Below, in pieces: positions 56,991-64,000 of a stretch of DNA of 64,000 nucleotides (position 1 is its first letter; every line of letters starts with the position of its first letter). The stretch is from Flagellatimonas centrodinii (lineage in GTDB: Bacteria; Pseudomonadota; Gammaproteobacteria; Nevskiales; Nevskiaceae). The translations under genes and the position numbers were made by a program. The DNA lies in assembly GCF_016918765.2 (NCBI RefSeq), contig NZ_CP092104.1, positions 2,108,001 through 2,172,000 on the forward strand, given 5' to 3'. Under the pieces are notes generated by a model, which had not been told where the DNA came from, made no database searches, and saw nothing but the letters and a program-made list of their open reading frames with translations.

Positions 56991-58127
56991 ATGATCCCCC
57001 GCACCGTTTTCTCCTCTGATCACGAGGATTTTCGCCAGACCAGCCGTCGCTTCATCGAAGAAGAGATCATGCCGCATCACGAGCGCTGGGAAGCCCAGCA
57101 GCATGTGGATCGGGCGATCTGGAACCGCGCCGGTGAGCTCGGCATGTTGAACATGTCGATGCCCGAGGAGTACGGCGGATCGGGCGACCGCCTTTTCAGC
57201 GTGGTGCAGATGGAGGAGCTGGCCCGCGCCGGCGCCACCGGAATCGGCTGGCCGCTGCACAGTGAGATCGTCGCCCATTACATCAACAATTTCGGCAGCA
57301 AGGAGCAGAAGGCGCATTGGCTGCCGAAGATGGCCTCCGGCGAGACGGTCACCGCGATCGCCATGACCGAGCCCGGAACCGGGTCGGACCTGCAGGGCGT
57401 CAAGACCCGTGCGGTTGCAGACGGCGACGACTATGTCATCAATGGATCGAAGATTTTCATCACCAACGGCTATCTCTGCGATCTCGCGGTGGTGGTGGTG
57501 AAGACCGGTGACACCGGCGAGGGTGCCAAGGATATTTCCTTGATCCTTGTTGAGGCGGACCGCGAAGGTTTCAGCAAGGGCAAGCCGCTGAAGAAGGTCG
57601 GCATGCATGCGCAGGACACCTGCGAACTGTTCTTCGAGAACGTGCGCGTGCCCAAGGCCAACCTGCTTGGCCGCGAGGGCATGGGCTTCGTCATGTTGAT
57701 GCAGGAGCTTGCCTGGGAACGGTTGATCATCGCCATCACGTCCATCGCCGGTGCCGAAGCGGTGCTGGAAAAGACCATCGAGTACACCCGCAGCCGCAAG
57801 GTTTTCGGCAAGCCGGTGGCCAGCTTCCAGAACACCCGGTTCAAATTGGCCGAGCTGAAGACCGAATTGGCGATCGGACGGACCTTTGTCGACCGTTGCC
57901 TTGAACAGGTCACCAAGAAAAAGCTTGGGGTCGATGACGCCGCAATGGCGAAGTACTGGACCTCGGATCTGATGTGCAAGGTGATCGACGAGTGCGTTCA
58001 GTTGCACGGTGGCTATGGCTACATGATGGAGTATCCGGTCGCCAAGGCATGGATCGATGCCCGTGCCCAGCGCATCTATGGCGGCACCAATGAGATCATG
58101 AAGGAACTGATCGCCCGCACCCTCTAG
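56991..58127 (+). CDS. Acyl-CoA dehydrogenase
   Basis: 378 aa. FAD enzyme that makes the trans-2-enoyl-CoA in beta-oxidation. Signatures: AIAMTEPGTGSDLQGVKTRA, the FAD/substrate block VINGSKIFITNGYLCDLAVVVVKT, and the C-terminal QLHGGYGYMMEYPVAKAWIDARAQRIYGGTNEIMKELIAR with catalytic Glu. It precedes a CoA transferase by nine bases and is in the acyl-CoA gene group. Chain-length preference cannot be told. Confidence 0.96.
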   Translation: MIPRTVFSSDHEDFRQTSRRFIEEEIMPHHERWEAQQHVDRAIWNRAGELGMLNMSMPEEYGGSGDRLFSVVQMEELARAGATGIGWPLHSEIVAHYINNFGSKEQKAHWLPKMASGETVTAIAMTEPGTGSDLQGVKTRAVADGDDYVINGSKIFITNGYLCDLAVVVVKTGDTGEGAKDISLILVEADREGFSKGKPLKKVGMHAQDTCELFFENVRVPKANLLGREGMGFVMLMQELAWERLIIAITSIAGAEAVLEKTIEYTRSRKVFGKPVASFQNTRFKLAELKTELAIGRTFVDRCLEQVTKKKLGVDDAAMAKYWTSDLMCKVIDECVQLHGGYGYMMEYPVAKAWIDARAQRIYGGTNEIMKELIARTL

Positions 58128-58136
58128 GGAGTCGCC

Positions 58137-59237
58137 ATGTCTGCCAACCCGTTGCTGAAGGGCATTCGTGTCCTCGATTTGTCGCGCCTGCTGCCGGGCC
58201 CGTTCTGCTCGCTGTATCTCGCCCAGATGGGCGCCGAGGTGATCAAGATCGAGGAGCCCGGCACCGGGGACTATTGCCGCAGCTTGTCGCCCGAGATGTT
58301 CACCCTCGTCAATCGGGGCAAGAAATCGGTGGTGCTGGACCTGCGCCAGCCGGAGGATGCCGAGGCCTTCCGTCGGCTGGCCGACGATGCCGATGTCGTG
58401 CTGGAATCCTTTCGGCCCGGTGTCATGGCCAAGTTGGGCTGTGACTACGCCACCTTGCGGGCGCGGAATCCGCGTCTGGTCTATGCCGCGCTGACGGGCT
58501 ACGGGCAGACCGGCCCGTATGCCAGTCGGCCCGGGCATGACATGAACTATCGCGGCTATGCGGGCGACCTGCATCAGAACGCGCCGCTGGGTGGCGCGCC
58601 GGTGCAGGGTAACTTCCAGGTGGCAGACCTTGCCGGTGGTGCACTGACCTGTGCCGTGGGTATTCTCGCCGCGGTGATCGGCGCGCGCAGTAGCGGCGAA
58701 GGCACCTTCGTTGATGTCGGCATGATGGATGGCACCCTGGCGCTGCAGGTGGCCGCCTTGAGCGCGCAGCGCACGGTGGGGCAGGTGCCGGCGCCCAGTG
58801 CCGATGCGCTGTCCGGCGCGATGCCGAACTACAGCGTTTACGAGACCGCGGACGGCCGGTATCTCGCGGTGGGCTCGCTGGAGTTCAAGTTCTTCAAGCG
58901 CCTGCTGGAACTTGCCGACGCCACCGAGCTGTTGAAGTTGCCGTTGGTCCCCGGTCCGAAAGGGCAGCCGCTGCGCGACGCGCTGACGACGTTGTTCAGG
59001 GGGCGCACGCAAGCGCAGTGGGAGCAGTTGCTGGCCCATGAGGATACCTGTGTGTCCGGCATCCTGACCCTGGATGAGGCGCTCGACAACGAACAGGTGC
59101 GTGCACGTGGGCTGGTGCGCAGCGTCGCGGGCAAGCCGGCCATCGGCTTGCCGATCCAGTTCAGTCATGCGGAACCCGTCGAAGGCGACAGCCCGGCGCT
59201 CGGGGCGCACACCGCCGAGGTGTTGTCCCGCGGTTGA
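58137..59237 (+). CDS. CaiB/BaiF family CoA transferase
   Basis: 366 aa, class III CoA transferase. Opening LKGIRVLDLSRLLPGPFCSLYLAQMGAEVIKIEEPG and the catalytic Asp in SRPGHDMNYRGYAGDLHQ are family landmarks; members also include racemases such as alpha-methylacyl-CoA racemase, to which the YAALTGYGQTGPYASRPGHD block is similar. So either CoA transfer or acyl-CoA epimerisation is possible. Confidence 0.92.
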   Translation: MSANPLLKGIRVLDLSRLLPGPFCSLYLAQMGAEVIKIEEPGTGDYCRSLSPEMFTLVNRGKKSVVLDLRQPEDAEAFRRLADDADVVLESFRPGVMAKLGCDYATLRARNPRLVYAALTGYGQTGPYASRPGHDMNYRGYAGDLHQNAPLGGAPVQGNFQVADLAGGALTCAVGILAAVIGARSSGEGTFVDVGMMDGTLALQVAALSAQRTVGQVPAPSADALSGAMPNYSVYETADGRYLAVGSLEFKFFKRLLELADATELLKLPLVPGPKGQPLRDALTTLFRGRTQAQWEQLLAHEDTCVSGILTLDEALDNEQVRARGLVRSVAGKPAIGLPIQFSHAEPVEGDSPALGAHTAEVLSRG

Positions 59238-59487
59238 CCCACCTGTTGCGCGGATGTGAGAGTTTTGGGTGTCAACCTGAACGATCGATCTGTGCGGCGT
59301 ACACTCACCGGGTTGAACATGAATCGATACGGCAGGCAGTCTGCGGTTGCACGGCGGGCGCCCTCCGCCGGTGTCCGCCGCTCGTACGCGATCACCCTGC
59401 CGTCTGGCGCAAACCGTTTTGTCAACGTGGCCCTATCGGGCTGCGGGTGTCAGAATTAGGTCAAGAAAACCATATGGGGAAACAAAC

Positions 59488-59685
59488 ATGCTGATCCTGA
59501 CGCGGAGAGTGGGTGAGACCGTCATCATCGGTGGCGGTATCACGATCACCGTCCTCGACATCAAGGGTGGACAGGTCCGGTTGGGTGTGATGGCACCGAA
59601 GGAAGTGCCGGTGCATCGCGGTGAACTGGTGGAACGCGAGCGTGAACGCGCGGCCGCGGCCGCGGCCAACAAGCCCGAAGAATAA
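59488..59685 (+). CDS. csrA: Carbon storage regulator CsrA/RsmA
   Basis: 65 aa from ATG 59488, the exact family start [27 protein letters not shown] just upstream is the ribosome site. CsrA binds GGA motifs in mRNA leaders and controls translation of metabolism, biofilm and motility genes. [17 protein letters not shown] carries the RNA-binding strand. The 250-base gap upstream (59238-59487) contains no gene that I can support. tRNA genes follow, as in Pseudomonas, but alaS-lysC are 41 kb away. Confidence 0.98.
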   Translation: MLILTRRVGETVIIGGGITITVLDIKGGQVRLGVMAPKEVPVHRGELVERERERAAAAAANKPEE

Positions 59686-59686
59686 C

Positions 59687-59706
59687 AAGGCGACAACCGC
59701 GCCTTT
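59687..59706 (+). terminator. Weak terminator after csrA
   Basis: AAGGCG (59687-59692), 7-nt loop, CGCCTTT. Only a 6-bp stem and three T; it overlaps the -35 box of the tRNA promoter. Confidence 0.4.
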
Positions 59707-59732
59707 ACCTGCGCACGGCGCGTCGCTACAAT
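59704..59732 (+). promoter_or_regulatory. Sigma-70 promoter of the tRNA cluster
   Basis: TTTACC (59704-59709) and a perfect-looking TACAAT (59727-59732) with 17 bases between, 35 bases before the first tRNA. Confidence 0.6.
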
Positions 59733-59766
59733 CGCGCCCCGCCTGAGGAGATTCTCTGGCGCCGGG

Positions 59767-59843
59767 GCGCCCGTAGCTCAGCTGGATAGAGCACCAGGCT
59801 ACGAACTTGGGGGTCGGAGGTTCGAATCCTTCCGGGCGCACCA
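59767..59843 (+). tRNA. tRNA-Arg (anticodon ACG), copy 1
   Basis: 77 nt with CCA. Acceptor GCGCCCG/CGGGCGC; anticodon stem CCAGG/CTTGG around CTACGAA, anticodon ACG (A34 edited to inosine). Confidence 0.97.
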
Positions 59844-59878
59844 CTGTTGCAGTGAGGGAGTTTCCCTCGTGTCGTCCC

Positions 59879-59970
59879 GGAGAGTTGGCCGAGTGGACGA
59901 AGGCGCTCCCCTGCTAAGGGAGTATAGGGTTTATCCCCTATCGAGGGTTCGAATCCCTCACTCTCCGCCA
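59879..59970 (+). tRNA. tRNA-Ser (anticodon GCT)
   Basis: 92 nt including CCA, with the long variable arm of class II tRNAs (ATAGGGTTTATCCCCTAT). Acceptor GGAGAGT/ACTCTCC; anticodon stem CTCCC/GGGAG around CTGCTAA, anticodon GCT. Confidence 0.97.
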
Positions 59971-59991
59971 GTTTTTTCAGGCAGATCGTGT

Positions 59992-60068
59992 GGGCTCGTA
60001 GCTCAGCTGGATAGAGCACCAGGCTACGAACTTGGGGGTCGGGAGTTCGAATCTCTCCGAGCCCACCA
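59992..60068 (+). tRNA. tRNA-Arg (anticodon ACG), copy 2
   Basis: 77 nt with CCA. D arm, anticodon arm and variable loop are the same as copy 1 (59767), but acceptor (GGGCTCG/CGAGCCC) and T stem differ with compensating changes, so both fold fully. Confidence 0.97.
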
Positions 60069-60154
60069 TTTGTCTTCTCCGTCACACCTCCACGTTTGGA
60101 CGCCAAGCCCCGAAGTCGGGCAGGCTGCGTCCCTGATTCCACGTGTGCAGGTTG

Positions 60155-61123
60155 ATGGTCTCCTCTGATCCACTCGCGGTGGCCGTGATCGGTGCCGGCA
60201 TGGCGGGCCTTGGCTGTGCCCGACGTCTGCAGCAGGCGGGCGTGATGGTTCGGGTGTTCGACAAGGGTCGACATCCCGGAGGCCGCGTCGCCAGTCGCGA
60301 TACCGCTGCGGGCAGTTGTGACCATGGCGCCCAGTTCTTTACCGGGCGAACCGACGCGTTCGTCAATCTGATGCGGTCGAGTGGCGCTGCAGCTGCACCC
60401 TGGGCGCTGCCGACGAAACCTGAGCCGTGCTGGGTCGGTGCACCAAGCATGCGCGACTTCGCGCGGTCGCTGGCGCACGGGCTCGAGGTTCACAATGGCC
60501 TGACGCTGACCGGACTGCAACGCAGGGATGACGGGTGGCAGTTGCGCCTTCGCGATCACAACGATGTCACGTCCACCGCTTCTGGCTTCGCGGCCGTGTT
60601 GCTGACGGTGCCGGCACCGCAGCTGGCGTCCCTGTTGCCGGCCGCTGCGACGCTGGATGGCAGCGATGTCCGCTACGCCCCCAGTTGGACGGTGATGCTG
60701 GCGCCCGACGGGCCGCCGCCACCGGTTCCCGCGGGACAGCGCCTGGAAGATGGCGGGCCTCTCGGCTGGGTGGCGGACGAACAGTCCAAGCCGCAGCGAG
60801 CGGGACATCCGCGGTACATCGTTCAGGCATCGGCGGCCTGGTCGGCGGCGCACATCGAGTCCACGGCCGACGCCGTCATGGCGCAGATCGGCACAGCGAT
60901 GAGGCAAATGTGGGCGGTGCCGTTCCGGGCGCTGTCCGCGCATCGCTGGCGGTACGCCCTTGCCACACACTGTGCGGACGGGCCGCAGTGGGATGACCAT
61001 CTACGACTCGGATGCGCCGGCGATGGCTTCGCAGCGGCGCGAGTGGAGTCGGCCTGGGGCAGCGGTGTTGCGCTGGCCGACATCGCCCTAGTGCATCTGG
61101 GCAGGGCCGGCGCCGGTGGCTGA
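60155..61123 (+). CDS. FAD/NAD(P)-dependent oxidoreductase, renalase-like
   Basis: 322 aa from ATG 60155 (a GTG at 60143 is possible). The dinucleotide-binding loop VAVIGAGMAGLGCARRLQQAG followed by VFDKGRHPGGRVASR binds FAD in the style of renalase and amine-oxidase-like proteins; CDHGAQFFTGR is a typical third block. The end GDGFAAARVESAWGSGVALAD is the FAD-closing motif. Substrate unknown. Its stop overlaps the UbiB-like gene. Confidence 0.88.
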   Translation: MVSSDPLAVAVIGAGMAGLGCARRLQQAGVMVRVFDKGRHPGGRVASRDTAAGSCDHGAQFFTGRTDAFVNLMRSSGAAAAPWALPTKPEPCWVGAPSMRDFARSLAHGLEVHNGLTLTGLQRRDDGWQLRLRDHNDVTSTASGFAAVLLTVPAPQLASLLPAAATLDGSDVRYAPSWTVMLAPDGPPPPVPAGQRLEDGGPLGWVADEQSKPQRAGHPRYIVQASAAWSAAHIESTADAVMAQIGTAMRQMWAVPFRALSAHRWRYALATHCADGPQWDDHLRLGCAGDGFAAARVESAWGSGVALADIALVHLGRAGAGG

Positions 61124-62390
61124 TCGCGGACGCCGAGTGCTGTGGACAGGTGCCCGATCGGCAGGACGTCTGCTGTTGAGCCGTCTGCCCGGACGTCGCG
61201 AGACGCCGTGGGCCGCGATCGGCGAGGACTGGTTCAACACCCTGGGCGAGATGAAAGGTGCGGCGATGAAGCTGGGACAGCTGGCGTCGCAGTACGCCGA
61301 TCTGCTGCCCCCTGAGCTGGCAGCGCCCCTGGCGCGCCTGCAGCGCGAGGCGGTTCCTCGTGCCTTCGCTGAGATCGATGCGGTATTACGCCAGCAATGG
61401 TCGGCGCAGGCCTGGGCCCAAATCGACTGGCTGGACCCGACCGCGATGGCGGCAGCCTCGATCGGGCAAGTGCATCGCGCGCGGCTGGTGGATGGTCGGG
61501 AGGTCGTGGTGAAGGTCCGTTACCCGGGCGTCGCCGAGGCGGTCGACGAAGATGTTGATGCACTCGGGCGTCTGTTGCGCATGGGCCGGCTGTTGCAGAT
61601 TGACCGGGCGGCGCTGGACGGGCTACTGGCCGAGGTGCGGGTCCGCTTCCGCGAGGAAACCGATTACGCGCAGGAACTGCGGCATCTGGAGAACCTCCGC
61701 GCACGCGCTGCGCATCCCGCTGTCCGCTATCCCGAGCCGGTACCCGAATTGTGCGGCGAGGCCGTCCTGGTAACCCGCTATTGTCCCGCAGATGCGCTCG
61801 CGGAGGCGGTGAGGTATCCGCAGCCGGTACGCGATCGATTGGGCACCGTGCTGCTCGAATGGTCGTTGTCGCAGGTTTTCCAGGCCGGCGTGATCCACGC
61901 CGATCCGCATCCCGGCAATTTCGGCTTCTCGATGGACGGGACGATAACGGTCTACGATTTCGGCTGCGTCAAACCGCTGGCGTCGCGGCTGCCGCCGCAG
62001 CTCTTGAAGGGGCTGTCGGCGGCGCTGGATGGCGATGTCGCCGCCCTCCACGCGGTACTCTTCGTGCTCGATGCGTTGCCGGTCGATGCCCACGATCCGC
62101 AGGTGCGGCAGCAGATCGGCACGACCTTGGCGCCCGCATATCGCGCCATGCTCGAGGTGACGGTCGATCGCCTGGTGTCGGCACCGCAATTCGACTTTGC
62201 TGACACGGAGCTCATCGACGAGGCGCGACGCGTGGTTCGCCAACACTTGCGTCTCTGGCGGTTGTTCCGGCCGGTACCGCCACTGGCCTTCGCGGCCCGC
62301 GCCGTCAGCGGCCATTACTGGATGCTGCGCGCGCTCGGCGCCCGAGTGCCGGTGGCAGGCTTGTTGCGCCATTGGTCGGATACACCCTGA
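61116..62390 (+). CDS. UbiB/ABC1 (AarF) family atypical kinase
   Basis: 424 aa from GTG 61116, overlapping the oxidoreductase gene by eight bases. ABC1 family marks: the KxGQ motif GEMKGAAMKLGQLASQYADLLPPEL, the Ala-rich loop AAASIGQVHRARLVDGREVVVKV and VIHADPHPGNFGFSMDGTITVYDFG with the metal-binding Asp. UbiB members support ubiquinone biosynthesis through ATPase activity. It lacks a clear C-terminal membrane pair, so it may be a soluble AarF-like paralogue rather than UbiB itself. Confidence 0.92.
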   Translation: MADRGRRVLWTGARSAGRLLLSRLPGRRETPWAAIGEDWFNTLGEMKGAAMKLGQLASQYADLLPPELAAPLARLQREAVPRAFAEIDAVLRQQWSAQAWAQIDWLDPTAMAAASIGQVHRARLVDGREVVVKVRYPGVAEAVDEDVDALGRLLRMGRLLQIDRAALDGLLAEVRVRFREETDYAQELRHLENLRARAAHPAVRYPEPVPELCGEAVLVTRYCPADALAEAVRYPQPVRDRLGTVLLEWSLSQVFQAGVIHADPHPGNFGFSMDGTITVYDFGCVKPLASRLPPQLLKGLSAALDGDVAALHAVLFVLDALPVDAHDPQVRQQIGTTLAPAYRAMLEVTVDRLVSAPQFDFADTELIDEARRVVRQHLRLWRLFRPVPPLAFAARAVSGHYWMLRALGARVPVAGLLRHWSDTP

Positions 62391-62487
62391 GCCGGCTCGT
62401 TGGCAGTTCGCGGTCTGGGCTACCCTGAAGGCTGCGTACCCCGACACAGGGCGGGTCGTCGTCACCGAGTCGCCCGAAGGAGACTGC

Positions 62488-64000
62488 ATGTCAGCTGAAC
62501 TGGCTCCCGATGCTGCCGGCCGCGGGCCGGCCCATGCCGCACTGATCGAGGCCGCCGCGCGGTTTGCCAAGGATGTCCCCGGAAACGTCGACTGGGTGAG
62601 TGCGTACTTTCGCACCACCGACGAAGAGATTCTTGCCGCGCTGCCGTTGGCGCAGTGCCTGGAAGCCGCCCATGCCCATCGCCGCTTCGCCGCCGTGCGC
62701 CCTCCCGGGGCCGGTCACCTGCGGGTTGATGCCACCGGCGATGGCCGTCGGATGCGTTTGTTGGTGGTCAGCCCGGATCGCCCGTTTCTGGTCGACAGCC
62801 TGCTGCTGAACTTGCGCCGGGCCGGCGCAACGATTCATTGGGTGGTTCACCCGTTGCTGGCGCTGGCGCGCACCGACGCCGCCTTGCCGGACGCTGCGGC
62901 GAATGGTCCGGTTGAATCGCTGGTGCAGGTGCTGTTCGAGCCGCCACCGACCAATTCGACCGAGGCGCTTGTCTCACGGTTGCGTCAAACCCTGCAGGAG
63001 GTCCACCAGGCGGTCGCCGACTATCCGGCCATCTGCGATCGCCTGAGGGCCCTGGCCGACGACCTGCGCGCCCTGCAGGGCGGCGCTGCGCAGGACGAGG
63101 CTGCCGCCTTCGTCGACTGGCTTGTCGACGGCCATTTCACCTTCCTCGGCCTGATGGAGACGACCCTGACCGATGCGGCGGGACGCTCCGGCTTCCATAT
63201 GCAGACCGAATCCGGGCTCGGTCTGGCCCGTCCGAACGGCCCCTTGGCCGATACCGATGCGCTGATGGCGCCCAGCGCCGAACTCGACAAGTACGCCGGA
63301 TCGACCCGGCTGGTGGTGGTGACCAAGGCCATGCGGCGCGCCACCGTGCACCACGACGAGTACCTCGACGTCATCTCGATCAAGCATCTCGGACCGCAGG
63401 GTGGCATCGGCGGCACCGTGCGCGTCATCGGCCTGTTCACCAGCGATGTCTACGACGAACGTCCCCGACATATCCCGCTGTTGCGCGCCAAGATCGGCCA
63501 GTTGCTGGACCGCGCCGGCGTTGGCCCGGGCTCCCATGCCGGCAAGCAGCTGCGCGACGTGGTGGCCATGTTGCCCCGCGACGAGTTGTGGCAGTCCTCG
63601 GAAGAGGAGCTGTATGCCCTGGCGCGGGGGGTTCATGCCCTGCGCGACCAGCCGCGGCTGCGATTGTTCCTGCGTCGTGACCGCTACGGGCGTTACTTCT
63701 CGGCACTGGTGTATGTCCCGCGAGAGCGGTATACCCGCGACTGGCGAGACCAGGTAGTCGACACCCTGATGTCCGCGCTGAGCGGGACCGAGGTTGATCG
63801 CCGGGTCGAGTTCCCGCGGGGTGGGGTTCATGCGCGCTTGCATCTGCTGATTCGTACCCCCCCGGGGACCGCATCGCCGCCCGATGTGACGGCGATCGAG
63901 GCGGCGCTGGAGGCGGCCACACGCACCTGGGCCCAGGGTCTCGAAATGGCGCTGCGACGATTGCCGGACGGCGATGCGCTGTGGCGTCGATGGGGACAGG
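62488..64000 (+). CDS. gdhB: NAD-dependent glutamate dehydrogenase, large type (5' part only)
   Basis: The frame is open from ATG 62488, after GAAGGAG, to the end of the window: 504 codons of a protein that is about 1,600 aa in relatives. The N-terminus matches the ACT-like regulatory part of bacterial L-GDH (DRPFLVDSLLLNLRRAGATIHWVVHPLLAL), then FVDWLVDGHFTFLGL, VISIKHLGPQGGIGGTVRVIGLFTSDVYDERPRHIPLLR and LFLRRDRYGRYFSALVYVPRERYTRD. The enzyme oxidises glutamate to 2-oxoglutarate. The catalytic domain is outside the window. Confidence 0.93.
   Translation, partial: MSAELAPDAAGRGPAHAALIEAAARFAKDVPGNVDWVSAYFRTTDEEILAALPLAQCLEAAHAHRRFAAVRPPGAGHLRVDATGDGRRMRLLVVSPDRPFLVDSLLLNLRRAGATIHWVVHPLLALARTDAALPDAAANGPVESLVQVLFEPPPTNSTEALVSRLRQTLQEVHQAVADYPAICDRLRALADDLRALQGGAAQDEAAAFVDWLVDGHFTFLGLMETTLTDAAGRSGFHMQTESGLGLARPNGPLADTDALMAPSAELDKYAGSTRLVVVTKAMRRATVHHDEYLDVISIKHLGPQGGIGGTVRVIGLFTSDVYDERPRHIPLLRAKIGQLLDRAGVGPGSHAGKQLRDVVAMLPRDELWQSSEEELYALARGVHALRDQPRLRLFLRRDRYGRYFSALVYVPRERYTRDWRDQVVDTLMSALSGTEVDRRVEFPRGGVHARLHLLIRTPPGTASPPDVTAIEAALEAATRTWAQGLEMALRRLPDGDALWRRWGQ

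Noticed and set aside
59238-59487. Small gene between the CoA transferase and csrA
   Set aside because: Frames on both strands here lack ribosome sites and recognisable motifs; TACACT at 59300 with a poor -35 is the only promoter-like signal.

Overview
The window is a 64 kb stretch of high-GC chromosome, almost fully coding. Gene content points to a gammaproteobacterium: a RecA-RecX-AlaS-LysC block, infC-rpmI-rplT-pheST-ihfA-merR, CsrA beside tRNA-Ser/tRNA-Arg, EttA, an E. coli-type LexA operator in front of recA, and type IV pilus retraction ATPases. A DUF1302 outer-membrane protein, an N-acetylglutaminylglutamine amide (NAGGN) osmolyte cluster, a split glycine decarboxylase and acyl-CoA genes fit an aerobic, probably marine or halotolerant lineage near Nevskiales/Xanthomonadales. 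That placement is inference; no marker comparison was run.

Layout. 1-6.4 kb: DEAD-box helicase tail, rpiA-yggS on the minus strand, then pilT, pilU and a third PilT/PilU-like ATPase, then rplM-rpsI. 6.5-12.5 kb: tRNA-Gln, an S46 peptidase, a beta-propeller lipoprotein and thiolase (minus), a leucine-dehydrogenase-like enzyme and pncC. 12.5-18 kb: recA-recX-alaS-lysC. 18-21.7 kb: GNAT, cytochrome b561, two YceI proteins, and a cyclic-nucleotide-binding/EAL protein. 21.7-27.2 kb: the infC to merR translation block; infC appears to start at an AUC codon.

27.3-32.3 kb: a roughly 5 kb integrated element in a tRNA-Pro gene, bounded by a perfect 54-bp repeat. It carries a tyrosine integrase, an excisionase-like protein, two small proteins and a phage gene II/X-type replication protein split by an IS3-family insertion sequence (1224 bp, 3-bp target duplication). 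Removing the IS and one target copy restores a 360-aa reading frame. Non-coding parts hold a pair of covarying hairpins and a long hairpin whose arms contain DnaA boxes. No coat or Zot-type genes are visible, so it is either a degraded inovirus-like prophage or a satellite-like element. This is the most unusual part of the window.

32.4-43.8 kb: DUF1302 porin-like protein, then ettA, an alpha/beta hydrolase and a DUF815 ATPase (minus strand), then a MarR regulator and the NAGGN trio (amidotransferase, synthetase, M42 peptidase). 43.8-49.1 kb: a tandem glycine riboswitch, preceded by an exact 55-bp copy of the first half of its first aptamer, drives gcvT-gcvH-gcvPA-tpx-gcvPB; a thiol peroxidase gene sits inside the glycine-cleavage operon. 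49.2-54.9 kb: PfkB kinase, RlmI-like methyltransferase, lgt, thyA, folA and a short Omp85 protein. 54.9-59.2 kb: acyl-CoA genes (ACBP, thioesterase, alcohol dehydrogenase, acyl-CoA dehydrogenase, CaiB/BaiF transferase). 59.5-64 kb: csrA, tRNA-Arg, tRNA-Ser, tRNA-Arg, a FAD oxidoreductase, a UbiB-family protein and the start of an NAD-dependent glutamate dehydrogenase that runs off the end.

Start codons were moved from the longest possible reading frame wherever a ribosome-binding site, gene overlap or family N-terminus gave a better choice. Family names come from recognition of motifs, not from database searches.
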